Source: Brevibacterium sediminis
Lineage (GTDB): Bacteria > Actinomycetota > Actinomycetes > Actinomycetales > Brevibacteriaceae
Length of the DNA: 64,000 nucleotides
Assembly (NCBI RefSeq): GCF_013623905.1
Contig: NZ_JABKDD010000010.1
Location: 62,001-126,000, forward strand
Reading direction: 5' to 3'
A model generated the notes under the pieces. It was given only the letters and a program-made list of their open reading frames with translations, did not search any database and was not told where the DNA came from. The translations under genes and the position numbers were made by a program. Positions within the stretch are counted from its first letter, which is position 1. Each line of letters opens with the position of its first letter. This document shows, one piece after another, positions 51,705 through 60,549 of the stretch.

Positions 51705-52556
51705 CTAGAGGTCGATGGCGACAATCGGATCCGTGGTCGGCTGCTTCGAGCCTCCCTCGGGCTCGACGGTGATGCCGAAGACGCTGCCCGAGGCGAACGT
51801 CTCGCCCGCAATGGTCACCGGATCGTCCGACATCAGACCGGCGCTTTCCGGACCGTCGGCACCGATGACCCACATCTGCATCGACTTTCCGGCCGGTGGC
51901 CGCCCGATGTCTTTCGGACTGAGACGGATGAGCTGCTCGCTCTCGGAGGAGAGCACGGTGACGGAGCCGCCCTCCGGCATGTCTGCGGTGCTCGTCTTCA
52001 GGTCACTGGCCTCCATGAGACGAGCGGAGTCATCGAGCTGCTGCTGAGTCGCCGCCAAGTCCTCTTCCAAGGAATTCTGTCGCTGATTCTGCTGCCAGAC
52101 GGTGGCGCCGAGTCCTGCGGCGACGACGATCGCCGCCGCAGCTGCCGCCCAGGGCAGCCAGGAACTGCGGCGAGGCTGTGACTCGCCGGCGCCCTCTGCG
52201 CGGGCATCGGACCGGCGTGCCTCCCGATGGTCGGCGAGCGATGCCGGAGCGGCCGGCTCATCGGCGGAGGCCTCCGCAGCGACCGACGAAGTCTCAGGCT
52301 CGACAGCGGGTGAGGTCTCCGGTGCCGACTCCTGGGGGTAGTTCTCGGGGATCGACAGAATTGCCTCTTGAGTCGCCGAGCTGACCTCGACCGGTTCATC
52401 GGATTCGGCCGCGTCGGCCATCACGTCGGCATAGGCGGCGACTTCGGCCCGGAAGTCGGCGTCGGCATCGGCCAGCGCCTGAGCCTCGGTGAGTTCTGAG
52501 TCGCTGAGCCCGCCGAGGGCCAGCCCGGCAGCCAGATAGTCACGATCTGCGCTCAT
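51705..52556 (-). CDS. rskA: Anti-sigma factor, RskA-like
   Basis: The 283-residue membrane protein has a cytoplasmic anti-sigma N-terminus (DYLAAGLALGGLSDSELTEAQALADADADFRAEVAAYADVMADAAE), a Pro/Glu/Ala-rich linker, one membrane helix (about 133-153) and an extracytoplasmic RskA domain. That domain ends GKSMQMWVIGADGPESAGLMSDDPVTIAGETFASGSVFGITVEPEGGSKQPTTDPI, the conserved part of the family. It holds the cognate ECF sigma factor inactive until regulated proteolysis. Its start overlaps the sigma gene stop (ATGA). Confidence 0.88.
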   Translation of the reverse strand: MSADRDYLAAGLALGGLSDSELTEAQALADADADFRAEVAAYADVMADAAESDEPVEVSSATQEAILSIPENYPQESAPETSPAVEPETSSVAAEASADEPAAPASLADHREARRSDARAEGAGESQPRRSSWLPWAAAAAAIVVAAGLGATVWQQNQRQNSLEEDLAATQQQLDDSARLMEASDLKTSTADMPEGGSVTVLSSESEQLIRLSPKDIGRPPAGKSMQMWVIGADGPESAGLMSDDPVTIAGETFASGSVFGITVEPEGGSKQPTTDPIVAIDL

Positions 52557-53128
52557 CGGCTTGCCTCCAACTCTTCTCGCAGCTTCTTCATTCCGTCCCT
52601 GATCCGTGACTTGATGGTACCCAGGGGCACCTGGAGATTCTCAGAGATCTGGGTGTGGGTCATGCCTTGGTAGAAGGCCATGACGATCGGTTCGGCCTGC
52701 TCATCCGGGAGGATCCGCAGAGCCGAGACGGTCCGGTCCGATTCTGCACGGGCGATGACGGTCTGCTCCACCTGGTCGCCTGCTTCGGCGGTGGTGCGGA
52801 GCCCGTCCGCATAGTCTCTGTCCTGTTGAGCCTGGACGCTGCGCACACAGTCGATGGCTCGCCTGCGGCACAGGGTGATCAGCCATGCCCGTCCGCTGCC
52901 GCGCCCCGGGTCGAAGCCCGAACACCGGGTCCACACCTCGGTGAAGCAGTCCTGGAGGACCTCCTCGGCCAGTGTTCGGCTCTTGACGATTCGCAGGATG
53001 ACGGCCATGAGGATGCGGGAGTGAGTGGTGAACAGTTCTTCGAATGCGGACCGGTCGCCCTCGGCGATGCGGATCAGCAGGGCACCGCCGGGATCGGCGG
53101 AATCCGCCGGCTGGTGATCAGAACTCAT
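52553..53128 (-). CDS. sigK: ECF RNA polymerase sigma factor, SigK-like
   Basis: The 191-residue ECF sigma factor has region 2 RIAEGDRSAFEELFTTHSRILMAVILRIVKSRTLAEEVLQDCFTEVWTRCSGFDPGRGSGRAWLITLCRRRAIDCVR. Region 4 is LRILPDEQAEPIVMAFYQGMTHTQISENLQVPLGTIKSRIRDGMKKLREEL. It is paired with an RskA-type anti-sigma gene and lies next to a fasciclin lipoprotein gene, as SigK does with MPT70/MPT83 in mycobacteria. ATG 53128 is chosen from the usual SigK N-terminal length; no strong ribosome site. I find no CCATCC/CGAATA promoter directly in front of it, and a terminator hairpin separates it from the fasciclin gene. Confidence 0.88.
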   Translation of the reverse strand: MSSDHQPADSADPGGALLIRIAEGDRSAFEELFTTHSRILMAVILRIVKSRTLAEEVLQDCFTEVWTRCSGFDPGRGSGRAWLITLCRRRAIDCVRSVQAQQDRDYADGLRTTAEAGDQVEQTVIARAESDRTVSALRILPDEQAEPIVMAFYQGMTHTQISENLQVPLGTIKSRIRDGMKKLREELEASR

Positions 53129-53278
53129 TGCCCAATCATGCCATGCATGCAGAAACCGATCACACCTTTCCCAGGTGAGCGAGTCGAGCGGGGTGGGCGC
53201 AGTGGTGGGAGCGTGTGCAGCAGAGACGGTCAGTCGACGTTCGCCTGAAGCCGCACGAACCGGCGAGGAACCGAAAGC

Positions 53279-53319
53279 GGCCGGGAGCCGATCCTGTTGC
53301 TGCTGATCGGTTCCCGGCC
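53279..53319 (-). terminator. Terminator between fasciclin gene and sigK
   Basis: A 15-bp stem (GGCCGGGAGCCGATC against its complement, one G-T) with an 11-nt loop, 38 bp after the fasciclin stop. Confidence 0.7.
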
Positions 53320-53356
53320 ACTGCATCGTGGTGTTCTCTCGCTGTGGACTCTCCGG

Positions 53357-54049
53357 TCACTTCTTGGGCATCATCACGGCGTCGACCATGTAGACCGTGG
53401 CGTTGGCGGTCTTGACTCCGCCGCAGACCAGTCCGGCATCGTCGAACTTCATGTCCTCGCCCTCACCGGAGATCTTCACCTTCGAACCTTCGACGGTCTC
53501 GTGTTCACCGGCGATCTCATCGGGGGAGAGCTGTCCGGGGATGACGTGGTAGGTCAGCACCTTCGTCAGCTGGTCCGAGTCCTTGGCCAGGGCGTCGAGG
53601 TCGTCCTTGGGCACATCGGCGAAGGCATCGTCGACCGGGGCGATGACCGTGAACTCGTCACCGTTGAGGGTGTCGACGAGGTCGACATCGGGGTTGAGCT
53701 TGCCCGAGACAGCCTTGGTCAGGGTCGTGAGCATCGGGTTGTTCGAGGCGGCAGTGGCCACCGGGTCCTGGCCCATGCCCTCGACAGAACCTGCCCCGTC
53801 CGGGTTCGCCTCGGCGTAAGCCGAGCAGCCCTTGCCGACGAGGTCGGAATCGGCCATGGAGGAGTCGCCGGACTCGTCGGGCATCTCGGACTCGCCCGAG
53901 TCAGCGGGCTGAGATTCGGAGCTGCCCGATTCCGAACCGGACTCCTCCCCGCCGGAACCGGAATCCATTCCGCAGCCGCTCAGTGCCAGGAGGCCGATGG
54001 CGCCGGCCGAGAGGATGGTGGCGGTGCGTGTGCGAAGCAGTGTCTTCAT
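53357..54049 (-). CDS. Fasciclin-domain lipoprotein (MPT70/MPT83-like)
   Basis: The 230-residue surface protein has a lipoprotein signal peptide with lipobox LSGC (Cys26), a Ser/Gly/Glu-rich spacer (27-68) and one FAS1 domain (about 95-228). The latter contains [41 protein letters not shown] and the H2-like [16 protein letters not shown], ending [24 protein letters not shown] precedes the ATG. It resembles the mycobacterial SigK targets MPT70 and MPT83, and a perfect CCATCC-N16-CGAATA promoter lies about 70 bp upstream of the start. The protein is probably an adhesion or envelope protein of the SigK response. Confidence 0.92.
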   Translation of the reverse strand: MKTLLRTRTATILSAGAIGLLALSGCGMDSGSGGEESGSESGSSESQPADSGESEMPDESGDSSMADSDLVGKGCSAYAEANPDGAGSVEGMGQDPVATAASNNPMLTTLTKAVSGKLNPDVDLVDTLNGDEFTVIAPVDDAFADVPKDDLDALAKDSDQLTKVLTYHVIPGQLSPDEIAGEHETVEGSKVKISGEGEDMKFDDAGLVCGGVKTANATVYMVDAVMMPKK

Positions 54050-54126
54050 TGTTCTTCTCCTAATCAACAGTGATGCGTATTCGCGCACAGCTGTGAAGTG
54101 ATCTCCATTGCTCGCTGTGTACTGGG

Positions 54127-54154
54127 TATTCGGTGCGGTGCCCGGTTCGGATGG
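54127..54154 (-). promoter_or_regulatory. SigK-type promoter of the fasciclin gene
   Basis: On the minus strand CCATCC (54154-54149), a 16-nt spacer and CGAATA (54132-54127). +1 is expected near 54120, giving a leader of about 70 nt. It matches the mycobacterial SigK motif as I remember it. Confidence 0.8.
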
Positions 54155-54204
54155 GCGGATGGGGAAGAAATCTTTAGAATTTCTTCGCCGAGGCGGCTGC
54201 AGGC

Positions 54205-55782
54205 TCATTCGACGCGGAATTGGATGTGGTGGTGCCCGGTGGCCGAGTTCGGGATCGAATCCCGGCGTTTCGCTGTCTGCACTGTGCCGTCCTTGTCCGT
54301 GGCACGCACGGTGAGGGTATGTGACCCCGCGGCCACCTCGGCGAATTCGGCCCGCCACTGTCGCCAGGTGTCGATCGTGACCTCCTCGGCCAGATCCGCC
54401 TGCGTCCATTCGCCGTCGTCGAGCTTGACCTCGACGCGGTCGATCCCTGAACGCTGCGCCCAGGCGGTGCCGCCGACCCGGAGGTCCCCGGCAGGGACCT
54501 TGGCCAGCGGCTTGGGGACCTCGATGCGCGAAGCGACGAGGATGGGGGCCTTGGCATCCCACCCGCGGTCGGTCCAGTAGGCGGTCTTCTCATCGAAGCG
54601 GGTGACCTCGAGTTCGGTCACCCATTTCGTCGCGGAAACGAAGCCGTAGAGCCCGGGAACGACGAGGCGGGCGGGGAAGCCGTGGATCGGGGTGAGCGGT
54701 TGGCCGTTCATTCCCACCGCCAGGAGGGCGGCGCGGTCATCGGTCAGAGCACCGATCGGGGTCGAGGCGGTGAATCCATCGAAGGAGTGGGAGAGGACCA
54801 TATCGGCTTGCGAGTTCGGGCGTGCTCGGGCGAGGAGATCACGCACGGGATATCCGAGCCAGGTCGCATTGCCGACGAGGTCCCCGCCGACGGGATTGGA
54901 CACGCAGGTGAGCGTGATGTGGTGTTCTTCCAGCGGCAGGTCGAGGACGTCGTCCATCGTCAGGGTCACCTCCTCTTCGACCATGCCGTGGATGCGCAGG
55001 GACCACTGTTCCGGGTCGATGACCGGTGGTGAGAGCACCGTGTCGATGCGGTAGAAGTCCTTCGCTTCGGTGACGAAGGGGACCGTGCCGTCGAGGTCGG
55101 TGCTCGCGGCGGCGGGGATCGCGGCCGCCTTCTTCGCAGGGTCGGGCAGCACCAGCTTGGCCACCGCTGCTCCGGCTTCCTGTGTGAGGGAGACGAGGGT
55201 CTGGCCGGCGGCGATGGTGACGGCCCCGATGGTGCCGACGGCACCGGCGAGGCCGAAGAAACGGCGGCGGCTCAAGGGCTCCGAGGTTCGAGAACCGCGC
55301 GCGACATCGGGACTGTCGGTCGCCTCGGCGGTGGAAGTCGGTACCCCGAAGCGCAGCAGAAGCAGGAAGACCGTGATGCCCACGGCGATGCCGATCAGCG
55401 TGGGAATGACATCGATGGCACCCGCTTCGGGGCGCAGGACGATGACGATGACGGGGACGAGCCCGGCGACGACCAGCAGCGTCGTGGCCAGACGCCGGCG
55501 GGAAACCGCCAGGGCTCCGATGAGACCGGCGAGGACGATCGCACCGAGGCCGGTGGAGAGGACGAGGACGAGTTTGTCGTTGTCGCCGAACAGGGCGATG
55601 ACGGGTTTGATCGCCGCCGGGGGAGCAAGTGGGATGATCGCCTGACCGAGGGTGAGCAGGGGTGCGGCGCTCGGGGTGAAGGCACGCGCGATGAGGTCTG
55701 CGAGACCGAACATCATGACTGTGGCGACGATGCCTGCCACGACGCCGCGGAAACGGTGGGTTGCACGGGTTTTCCGATTCAT
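54205..55782 (-). CDS. Membrane-bound molybdopterin-dependent oxidoreductase (sulfite oxidase/YedY-like fold)
   Basis: The 525-residue protein has four N-terminal membrane helices (within residues 12-143), a twin-arginine-like segment [13 protein letters not shown] (171-183) and a SUOX-fold molybdopterin domain. That domain contains the Mo-ligand Cys293 in [22 protein letters not shown], then [27 protein letters not shown] and a C-terminal Ig-like dimerisation domain. Electrons probably pass to a quinone or cytochrome outside the membrane; substrate unknown. Start 55782 (MNRKT) is chosen because a SigK-type promoter places +1 exactly there, implying a leaderless message; MIT at 55791 would overlap the -10. 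Confidence 0.87.
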   Translation of the reverse strand: MNRKTRATHRFRGVVAGIVATVMMFGLADLIARAFTPSAAPLLTLGQAIIPLAPPAAIKPVIALFGDNDKLVLVLSTGLGAIVLAGLIGALAVSRRRLATTLLVVAGLVPVIVIVLRPEAGAIDVIPTLIGIAVGITVFLLLLRFGVPTSTAEATDSPDVARGSRTSEPLSRRRFFGLAGAVGTIGAVTIAAGQTLVSLTQEAGAAVAKLVLPDPAKKAAAIPAAASTDLDGTVPFVTEAKDFYRIDTVLSPPVIDPEQWSLRIHGMVEEEVTLTMDDVLDLPLEEHHITLTCVSNPVGGDLVGNATWLGYPVRDLLARARPNSQADMVLSHSFDGFTASTPIGALTDDRAALLAVGMNGQPLTPIHGFPARLVVPGLYGFVSATKWVTELEVTRFDEKTAYWTDRGWDAKAPILVASRIEVPKPLAKVPAGDLRVGGTAWAQRSGIDRVEVKLDDGEWTQADLAEEVTIDTWRQWRAEFAEVAAGSHTLTVRATDKDGTVQTAKRRDSIPNSATGHHHIQFRVE

Positions 55783-55788
55783 AGTGAT

Positions 55789-55816
55789 CATTCGGAGCCG
55801 CCGGGACGGCGGATGG
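55789..55816 (-). promoter_or_regulatory. SigK-type promoter of the molybdopterin oxidoreductase
   Basis: On the minus strand CCATCC (55816-55811), a 16-nt spacer and CGAATG (55794-55789). The -10 ends 7 nt before the ATG at 55782. Same -35 and spacing as the promoter at 54127-54154. Confidence 0.75.
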
Positions 55817-55855
55817 GTCTGCGGGTTTTGTTACTGACCATTCACTGAAACGCCA

Positions 55856-55884
55856 GTGACCTTGTTGCGTGCCTGTCGTAGCAT
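55856..55884 (+). promoter_or_regulatory. Promoter of the Ohr-like gene, leaderless
   Basis: GTGACC (55856-55861), 17-nt spacer, TAGCAT (55879-55884); +1 would be the A of ATG 55891. Confidence 0.5.
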
Positions 55885-55890
55885 GGTGCA

Positions 55891-56394
55891 ATGACTGAGA
55901 AACCCGGATACGCCCAGCCGCAGGCTCCGACCGGAGACGCGGATGAGCCGAAGAGCCCGAGTGCCCCGATCTACACCGCGAAGGTCGAGAACCTCGGCGG
56001 CACCTCGGGCGAGGTGCGCGTCGAAGACGGCCAGACCCTGTCCACCGCCCCGACCTCACGGGTCGAAGAGGGCAACAACCCGGAACAGTTCCTCGCCATG
56101 GCCTGGTCGACCTGCCTCGGCGAGACGCTCAAGGTCGTCCTCGCGGTCAATGAGATCGAGGCGCTCTCACGCGTGCGCGTCGAGGTCGAGCTGCACAACG
56201 AACCCTCCGGCAACGGCTTCTACTTCGCTCCGAAGGCGTTCATCTCCATCGAAGGGGTCTCGGACACCGACGCCGAGAAGTACGCTGCCCGCGCCCACGC
56301 TCGCTGCCCCATCTCCAAACTGCTTATGGGCAAGGGCACCCCGGTCGTCGAAATCGAACCGTACAAGAACCCGGACAACTTCCAGCTCAGCTGA
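55891..56394 (+). CDS. Organic hydroperoxide resistance protein, Ohr/OsmC family
   Basis: This 167-residue thiol peroxidase has the two reactive cysteines of the family: Cys75 in AWSTCLGETLK and Cys139 in HARCPISKLLMGK. The first 25 residues are a proline-rich extension not found in standard Ohr (about 140 residues). It reduces organic hydroperoxides, using dihydrolipoyl-type reductants in characterised relatives. It is transcribed away from the SigK-dependent oxidoreductase, apparently leaderless, and is followed by a strong terminator; no OhrR gene is adjacent. Confidence 0.88.
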   Translation: MTEKPGYAQPQAPTGDADEPKSPSAPIYTAKVENLGGTSGEVRVEDGQTLSTAPTSRVEEGNNPEQFLAMAWSTCLGETLKVVLAVNEIEALSRVRVEVELHNEPSGNGFYFAPKAFISIEGVSDTDAEKYAARAHARCPISKLLMGKGTPVVEIEPYKNPDNFQLS

Positions 56395-56413
56395 ATCGGC
56401 TGAGCAGAGAACG

Positions 56414-56444
56414 AGAGGCCCCGACTGTCACGGTCGGGGCCTCT
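56414..56444 (+). terminator. Terminator after the Ohr-like gene
   Basis: A 12-bp perfect stem (AGAGGCCCCGAC and its complement) with a 7-nt loop, 20 bp after the stop; followed by TTCC. Confidence 0.85.
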
Positions 56445-56462
56445 TCCGTCGGCGCCTGCGCT

Positions 56463-57335
56463 TTACCTGTCGGACTCCGCGGCAAAGTCGGCGGCGATCT
56501 GCGCCAACTGCACGGCCGCCTCGGCGGGGCGGATCAGCCATCCCACGTGGGACGACGCCAGCGTGCGCACCCGGTAGGGATTGTCCGGGGTGAGCGCATC
56601 ACCTTCGCGGATGAGGCGATCCTGCATCGCGGTCGGCACGCTCCGATCCTCGCCGAGGCGGACGAACGTACGCGGAATCGTCCCCCACGTGCCCGCCTGC
56701 GCCCGGTGTTCGGGGCCTCCCGCGTCGAGGTTCTCATCCGGCTGCAGTGAGCCCAAGAAAATGCGGAACTCGTCATCGCTGACGTCGGCGCAGAAGAGTG
56801 CTTTCAGGCCGTCGAGGACCACCGGGTCCGCCTGGCGGAAATTGCAGCGCAGCAGACCCAGCTGCCCGGGATCACCGGCCAGGGCCCGGGCGAGAGCCGC
56901 ATTGTCGACGGTCTTCATTTCGGGTTCGGCATTGTATTCGGCGGCCGGGAGGTCCACCGGTGCCCATGCGGAGACATAGACCATGTGGTCGATGAGCTCC
57001 GGATGCGCATTCGCCAAGGCTGTCAGCGTGGCCCCGCCGCGGCTGTGGGCGACGATGACCACCGGTCCGTGCTCCTTGGCGCGGGCGGCCGCCTCGGCGA
57101 GAGCCCGGACATTGTCGTCGACGGTCACACCTCTGATCGATCCCGGCTCCGAGGTGAACCGGGCGAGATCCTGAGGCGCCTGATACCCGAGCGGGAAGGT
57201 GGCGGCGAAACCGTGACCCGGCAGGTCGACCGCAGCCGAGCGCACTCCGTGGAAGGCGAGTTCGGCCTGCAGAGGGGCGAAAGAGAAGGAAGTGGCGAAA
57301 GCGCCGTGGACGAGGATGAGCGTCGGCTGCGTCAT
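56463..57335 (-). CDS. Alpha/beta hydrolase (EstC/salicylate-esterase-like)
   Basis: The 290-residue alpha/beta hydrolase has the oxyanion-hole motif LVHGAF (8-13), AVDLPGHG (36-42), the nucleophile Ser98 in VAHSRGG and a late His in ASSHVGWL. The cap region includes a Cys/Phe-rich helix set. The pattern VHGA..S...W..V...L is common in small esterases and hydroxynitrile-lyase-like hydrolases. No signal peptide. It is transcribed alone, converging with the Ohr gene. Confidence 0.85.
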   Translation of the reverse strand: MTQPTLILVHGAFATSFSFAPLQAELAFHGVRSAAVDLPGHGFAATFPLGYQAPQDLARFTSEPGSIRGVTVDDNVRALAEAAARAKEHGPVVIVAHSRGGATLTALANAHPELIDHMVYVSAWAPVDLPAAEYNAEPEMKTVDNAALARALAGDPGQLGLLRCNFRQADPVVLDGLKALFCADVSDDEFRIFLGSLQPDENLDAGGPEHRAQAGTWGTIPRTFVRLGEDRSVPTAMQDRLIREGDALTPDNPYRVRTLASSHVGWLIRPAEAAVQLAQIAADFAAESDR

Positions 57336-57471
57336 CTCCTCAGCCTAGCGGCCGCCTCGGCGATGGGGAACGGAACACCAGACAAATGGCTCACTGGATG
57401 TCGAAGCGGATTACAGTGGCTGGTAGGACGCTCGGCACCGGGCCGGGCACGGAGCGACGAGAGGAGCCGAG

Positions 57472-58164
57472 GTGGAGGTGAACTTGCAGGAGTTCCTGTT
57501 CCTCGCCCTCGACCTCACCGGCACTTTCGTATTCGCAGTCTCCGGAGTGCTGCTGGCCGCGCGACGCAATTTCGACATCACCGGCGGGTTGGTGCTGGGC
57601 ACGATGACGGGCATCGGCGGAGGCATGATCCGCGATGTGCTCCTCGACCGGGTGCCCAACGCCATCGGCCAACCGATCTACCTCGCCCCGCCGGTGATTG
57701 CGACCCTGCTCATCTACATCATCGGCTCCCACATCTCCCGGGCACGGATATGGATCGTCGCCTTCGACGCGATGGGCCTCGGCCTCTTCAGCGTCACCGG
57801 CACGACGATCGCGCTCGCCGCAGGGACGAACTATCCGGCGGCGCTGCTCATGGGTGCGCTGACCGCGTGCGGCGGCGGACTCATGCGCGATGCCGTGGCC
57901 AGTGAGGATCCGGCGATCTTCCGCGGCACCGACCTCTACCTCATCCCCGCCCTGTTCGGTTCGGGGCTGACGATCATCGCCGAGGTGACCGGACTGTTGG
58001 GTGCCATCGCCTCACTCATCATCGCGGCTGCCGCCTTCGGCTTCCGCATGCTCGCCTGGAAGCTGCAGTGGCGTGTGCCGCAGCCGATGCGGCAATGGTC
58101 GTACCGGGACACCGGTCAACGCGTGAAGAAGAAGCTGCCGTCGGTTTTCCGGAAACCGGACTGA
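57472..58164 (+). CDS. TRIC-type/UPF0126 membrane protein (YicG-like)
   Basis: The 230-residue protein consists of two homologous three-helix units, each with the family's glycine-rich signature: GTMTGIGGGMIRDVLL (about 43-58) and GALTACGGGLMRDAVA (about 127-142). A seventh helix and a basic tail follow. Bacterial TRIC homologues form trimeric cation channels; some UPF0126 members have been linked to glycine transport. GTG 57472 follows GAGGAG. It stands alone with 136 bp upstream and no visible regulator. Confidence 0.87.
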   Translation: MEVNLQEFLFLALDLTGTFVFAVSGVLLAARRNFDITGGLVLGTMTGIGGGMIRDVLLDRVPNAIGQPIYLAPPVIATLLIYIIGSHISRARIWIVAFDAMGLGLFSVTGTTIALAAGTNYPAALLMGALTACGGGLMRDAVASEDPAIFRGTDLYLIPALFGSGLTIIAEVTGLLGAIASLIIAAAAFGFRMLAWKLQWRVPQPMRQWSYRDTGQRVKKKLPSVFRKPD

Positions 58165-58258
58165 GGGCGTCGGTGTCTCGCTTCGTCGAAATCAGCGGTG
58201 TCGAGGCTGACACATCGCTGCCTGTATGGGGCGCCTGTGGGTGTGCGACGATGAAATC

Positions 58259-59089
58259 ATGAGTGAGACACCGCCCGGACCACCGCCACCGGGGCCGCTT
58301 CCGCTGCACGAGGAGGAACCGGTCCCGACGTGGACACGCGACTTTCTGCGCGTCCTCGGCTTCACCCTCTTCGGTGCGCTTTTCTTCACCTTCTTCATCT
58401 GGCTCGCCTCGACGGGGCTGATGGTCAGCAACAACTTCGACATCATCGAAGCGGATGCGATGTGGATGGGAATCTGTGCCGCAGGCCTCGCCTTCTTCTT
58501 CCCGTTCCTGTTCATGGAGCACAAACGACCGGATGACGGGTTCCGGCGTGAGGGTCTCATTCCGCTGATTCTCCTCGGCGTGGTCGCCTCCGCAGTGATC
58601 GTCTCCCTGGTGGCGCTGGTCTGGCCGTTCTTTCTCGGCGTGCGGGCCGTTCCCGGAACGGTTGCCGCGGAACTCAATGCCGATCCGGCGAGCTTCTTCC
58701 TCGTTCTGCTCTTCTTCATCGGCGGCATGGCGTGGAGCACGTGCATGATGATGCCGATGATGATCGGCGGCTACAAAGTCGCGCTGTGGCTGCTGTTACC
58801 GTATCTCGGATTTGCCTTCCTCATCTTCTTCGCCGGTGTGCAGGTCTTTGAGAACCCGCCGAGCCTGCTTGTCATGATGATCTGGGTGGCCGTGGCGCTG
58901 TCCGGTCTGGCGGTGCTGACGGCGCTCGCGGCTCTGCGCAATGTCATTGACAAGCCGAAGCCGCAGATGACTGCGAGCGAACGCGATGCGGCCTACCAGG
59001 GGTACCTTGCGGACAGGCGTCGGCGCGGACTGACGAATGAGAATCCGCTGCCGGGTATCGACGGACCTCAGCAGCCGCCTCGGCGGTGA
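58259..59089 (+). CDS. Hypothetical six-helix membrane protein
   Basis: The 276-residue protein has a proline-rich cytoplasmic N-terminus (ETPPGPPPPGPLPLHEEEP), about six membrane helices (FTLFGALFFTFFIWLASTG first) and a polar C-terminus rich in Arg/Pro. The MMMPMMIGG segment is notable. I do not recognise a family. Start 58259 is chosen because the sequence before it is not protein-like. It lies between TRIC and PPK2 genes in the same orientation. Confidence 0.65.
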   Translation: MSETPPGPPPPGPLPLHEEEPVPTWTRDFLRVLGFTLFGALFFTFFIWLASTGLMVSNNFDIIEADAMWMGICAAGLAFFFPFLFMEHKRPDDGFRREGLIPLILLGVVASAVIVSLVALVWPFFLGVRAVPGTVAAELNADPASFFLVLLFFIGGMAWSTCMMMPMMIGGYKVALWLLLPYLGFAFLIFFAGVQVFENPPSLLVMMIWVAVALSGLAVLTALAALRNVIDKPKPQMTASERDAAYQGYLADRRRRGLTNENPLPGIDGPQQPPRR

Positions 59090-59134
59090 GTTGTCGGTAT
59101 AGACGCGGCCCTTCCCACCTGGAAAGATGAACGC

Positions 59135-59995
59135 ATGAGTGAGCCGACGAGCAACTGGACGACCGATCCTGCACCACTACTGCGCGCTGGGGAGGGATTC
59201 CGCCTCGGCGAGGTCGATCCCGAATCCACCCCCGGCTACGACGGGGACAAGAAGAGCGGGAAGAAAGATCTCGAAGCGCTGTCTGCTGAGCTCAACGACC
59301 TGCAGGAGCGCCTCTTCGCCGCCCACCACGACGAGGACTCCGGTCCCGCCGTCCTCCTCGTCCTGCAAGCCATGGACACGGCGGGCAAAGGCGGAATCGT
59401 CCGCCACGTCGTCGGAGCCGTCGATCCGCAGGGTGTCGAGCTCGCCGCCTTCAAGAAACCGACTGAAGAGGAACTCGCCCACGACTTCCTTTGGCGCATC
59501 CGACCGCGCGTGCCCGGGCCCGGCATGATCGGAGTCTTCGACCGCTCACACTACGAGGATGTGCTCATCGGCCGCGTTCGTGAACTCGCCGACGAGACCG
59601 AGATCGAGCGCCGCTACACCGCCATCAACGACTTCGAAGCTGAACTGATCGCGGCGGGAGTGCGGATCGTCAAGGTCATGCTCCACATCTCTCCGGACGA
59701 GCAGAAAGAGCGTCTGGCCGAACGCCTCGAACGGCCGGACAAGTACTGGAAGTACAACCCGGGTGACGTCGACGAACGACTCCTGTGGCCGGATTACATG
59801 GACGCCTATCAGGCCGTTTTCGACCGCACCTCCACCGAGGCGACCCCGTGGTTCGTCGTGCCCGCGAACCGGAAATGGTACGCCCGGCTGGCCGTGCAGC
59901 GGCTGCTGCTCGATGCCCTGGTCGACATCGACCCGCAGTGGCCGGCCGCCGATTTCGACGTCGAGGTCGAGAAGAAGCGGCTCGCCGAAAGCTGA
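59135..59995 (+). CDS. Polyphosphate kinase 2 family protein
   Basis: The 286-residue single-domain PPK2 has Walker A QAMDTAGKGG (78-87, Lys85), a lid region and Walker B FDRSHYEDV (135-143), then VMLHISPDEQKERLAERLERPDKYWKYNPGDVDERLLWPDYMDAYQAVFDRT. PPK2 enzymes phosphorylate nucleoside mono- or diphosphates with polyphosphate; whether this one uses AMP, ADP or GDP cannot be told. GGAAAG precedes the ATG by about 8 nt. Confidence 0.92.
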   Translation: MSEPTSNWTTDPAPLLRAGEGFRLGEVDPESTPGYDGDKKSGKKDLEALSAELNDLQERLFAAHHDEDSGPAVLLVLQAMDTAGKGGIVRHVVGAVDPQGVELAAFKKPTEEELAHDFLWRIRPRVPGPGMIGVFDRSHYEDVLIGRVRELADETEIERRYTAINDFEAELIAAGVRIVKVMLHISPDEQKERLAERLERPDKYWKYNPGDVDERLLWPDYMDAYQAVFDRTSTEATPWFVVPANRKWYARLAVQRLLLDALVDIDPQWPAADFDVEVEKKRLAES

Positions 59996-60059
59996 GGGTC
60001 ACGTCCGTACGGAACGGCGGTCCGCCTCGGCGAAGGATCTGCCGTGACGAATCGCGACG

Positions 60060-60482
60060 TCAGTCGCGACGGATGCTGAAGTCGACCTTCGTGGGGTGTT
60101 CGACGGTGCGGGAGACAGTGCAGTACTTGTCATGGGAGAGCCCGACGAGGCGTTCGATGCGGGCATCGGCCTTTCGGCCCTCCTCGTCGTCGGGGAACGC
60201 GAGGTCGAAGTCGAGGTGGACGTTGTCCACACGAGAGGCTCCGTCTTCGTCGATCTTGTCCGCGGTCGCGGAGACGTCGAACTTCGTGGGTTCGGTGTGA
60301 CGGCTGGTGACGGTGTCGACGTCGATCGACGAGCAGCCGGCAACGGCGGCCAGCAGCAGTTCGACGGGGGTCATGAGGCCTTCGCCGCGGCCGAATTCGA
60401 TGCTTGCTCCGCTCGGGGCGGTGGCGCGGTAGTGGTTTTCGGCGATGCGGGTCAGTTCGATGCTGCGGATGTCTTCACTCAT
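60060..60482 (-). CDS. OsmC family protein
   Basis: The 140-residue OsmC/Ohr-fold protein has Cys50 in AAVAGCSSIDVDTVTSRH and Cys121 in HDKYCTVSRTV, the two positions of the reactive cysteines. It belongs to the shorter YhfA-like OsmC branch (FGRGEGLMTPVELLLAAVAGC), distinct from the Ohr encoded at 55891-56394. Role in peroxide handling is probable but unproven for this branch. It is encoded alone on the minus strand, and ribosome site evidence is weak. Confidence 0.85.
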   Translation of the reverse strand: MSEDIRSIELTRIAENHYRATAPSGASIEFGRGEGLMTPVELLLAAVAGCSSIDVDTVTSRHTEPTKFDVSATADKIDEDGASRVDNVHLDFDLAFPDDEEGRKADARIERLVGLSHDKYCTVSRTVEHPTKVDFSIRRD

Positions 60483-60549
60483 GGGGCCATGATGCCAGGT
60501 TTCGGAGGCCGCCGTTGTGGTCACGGTCGGCGGGCGGGTGAGCCCATGG

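Noticed and set aside
54839-56059. 406-codon minus-strand frame overlapping the molybdopterin oxidoreductase in another frame
   Set aside because: Arg/His/Pro-rich shadow frame; the true gene shows the Mo-ligand Cys motif and membrane helices.
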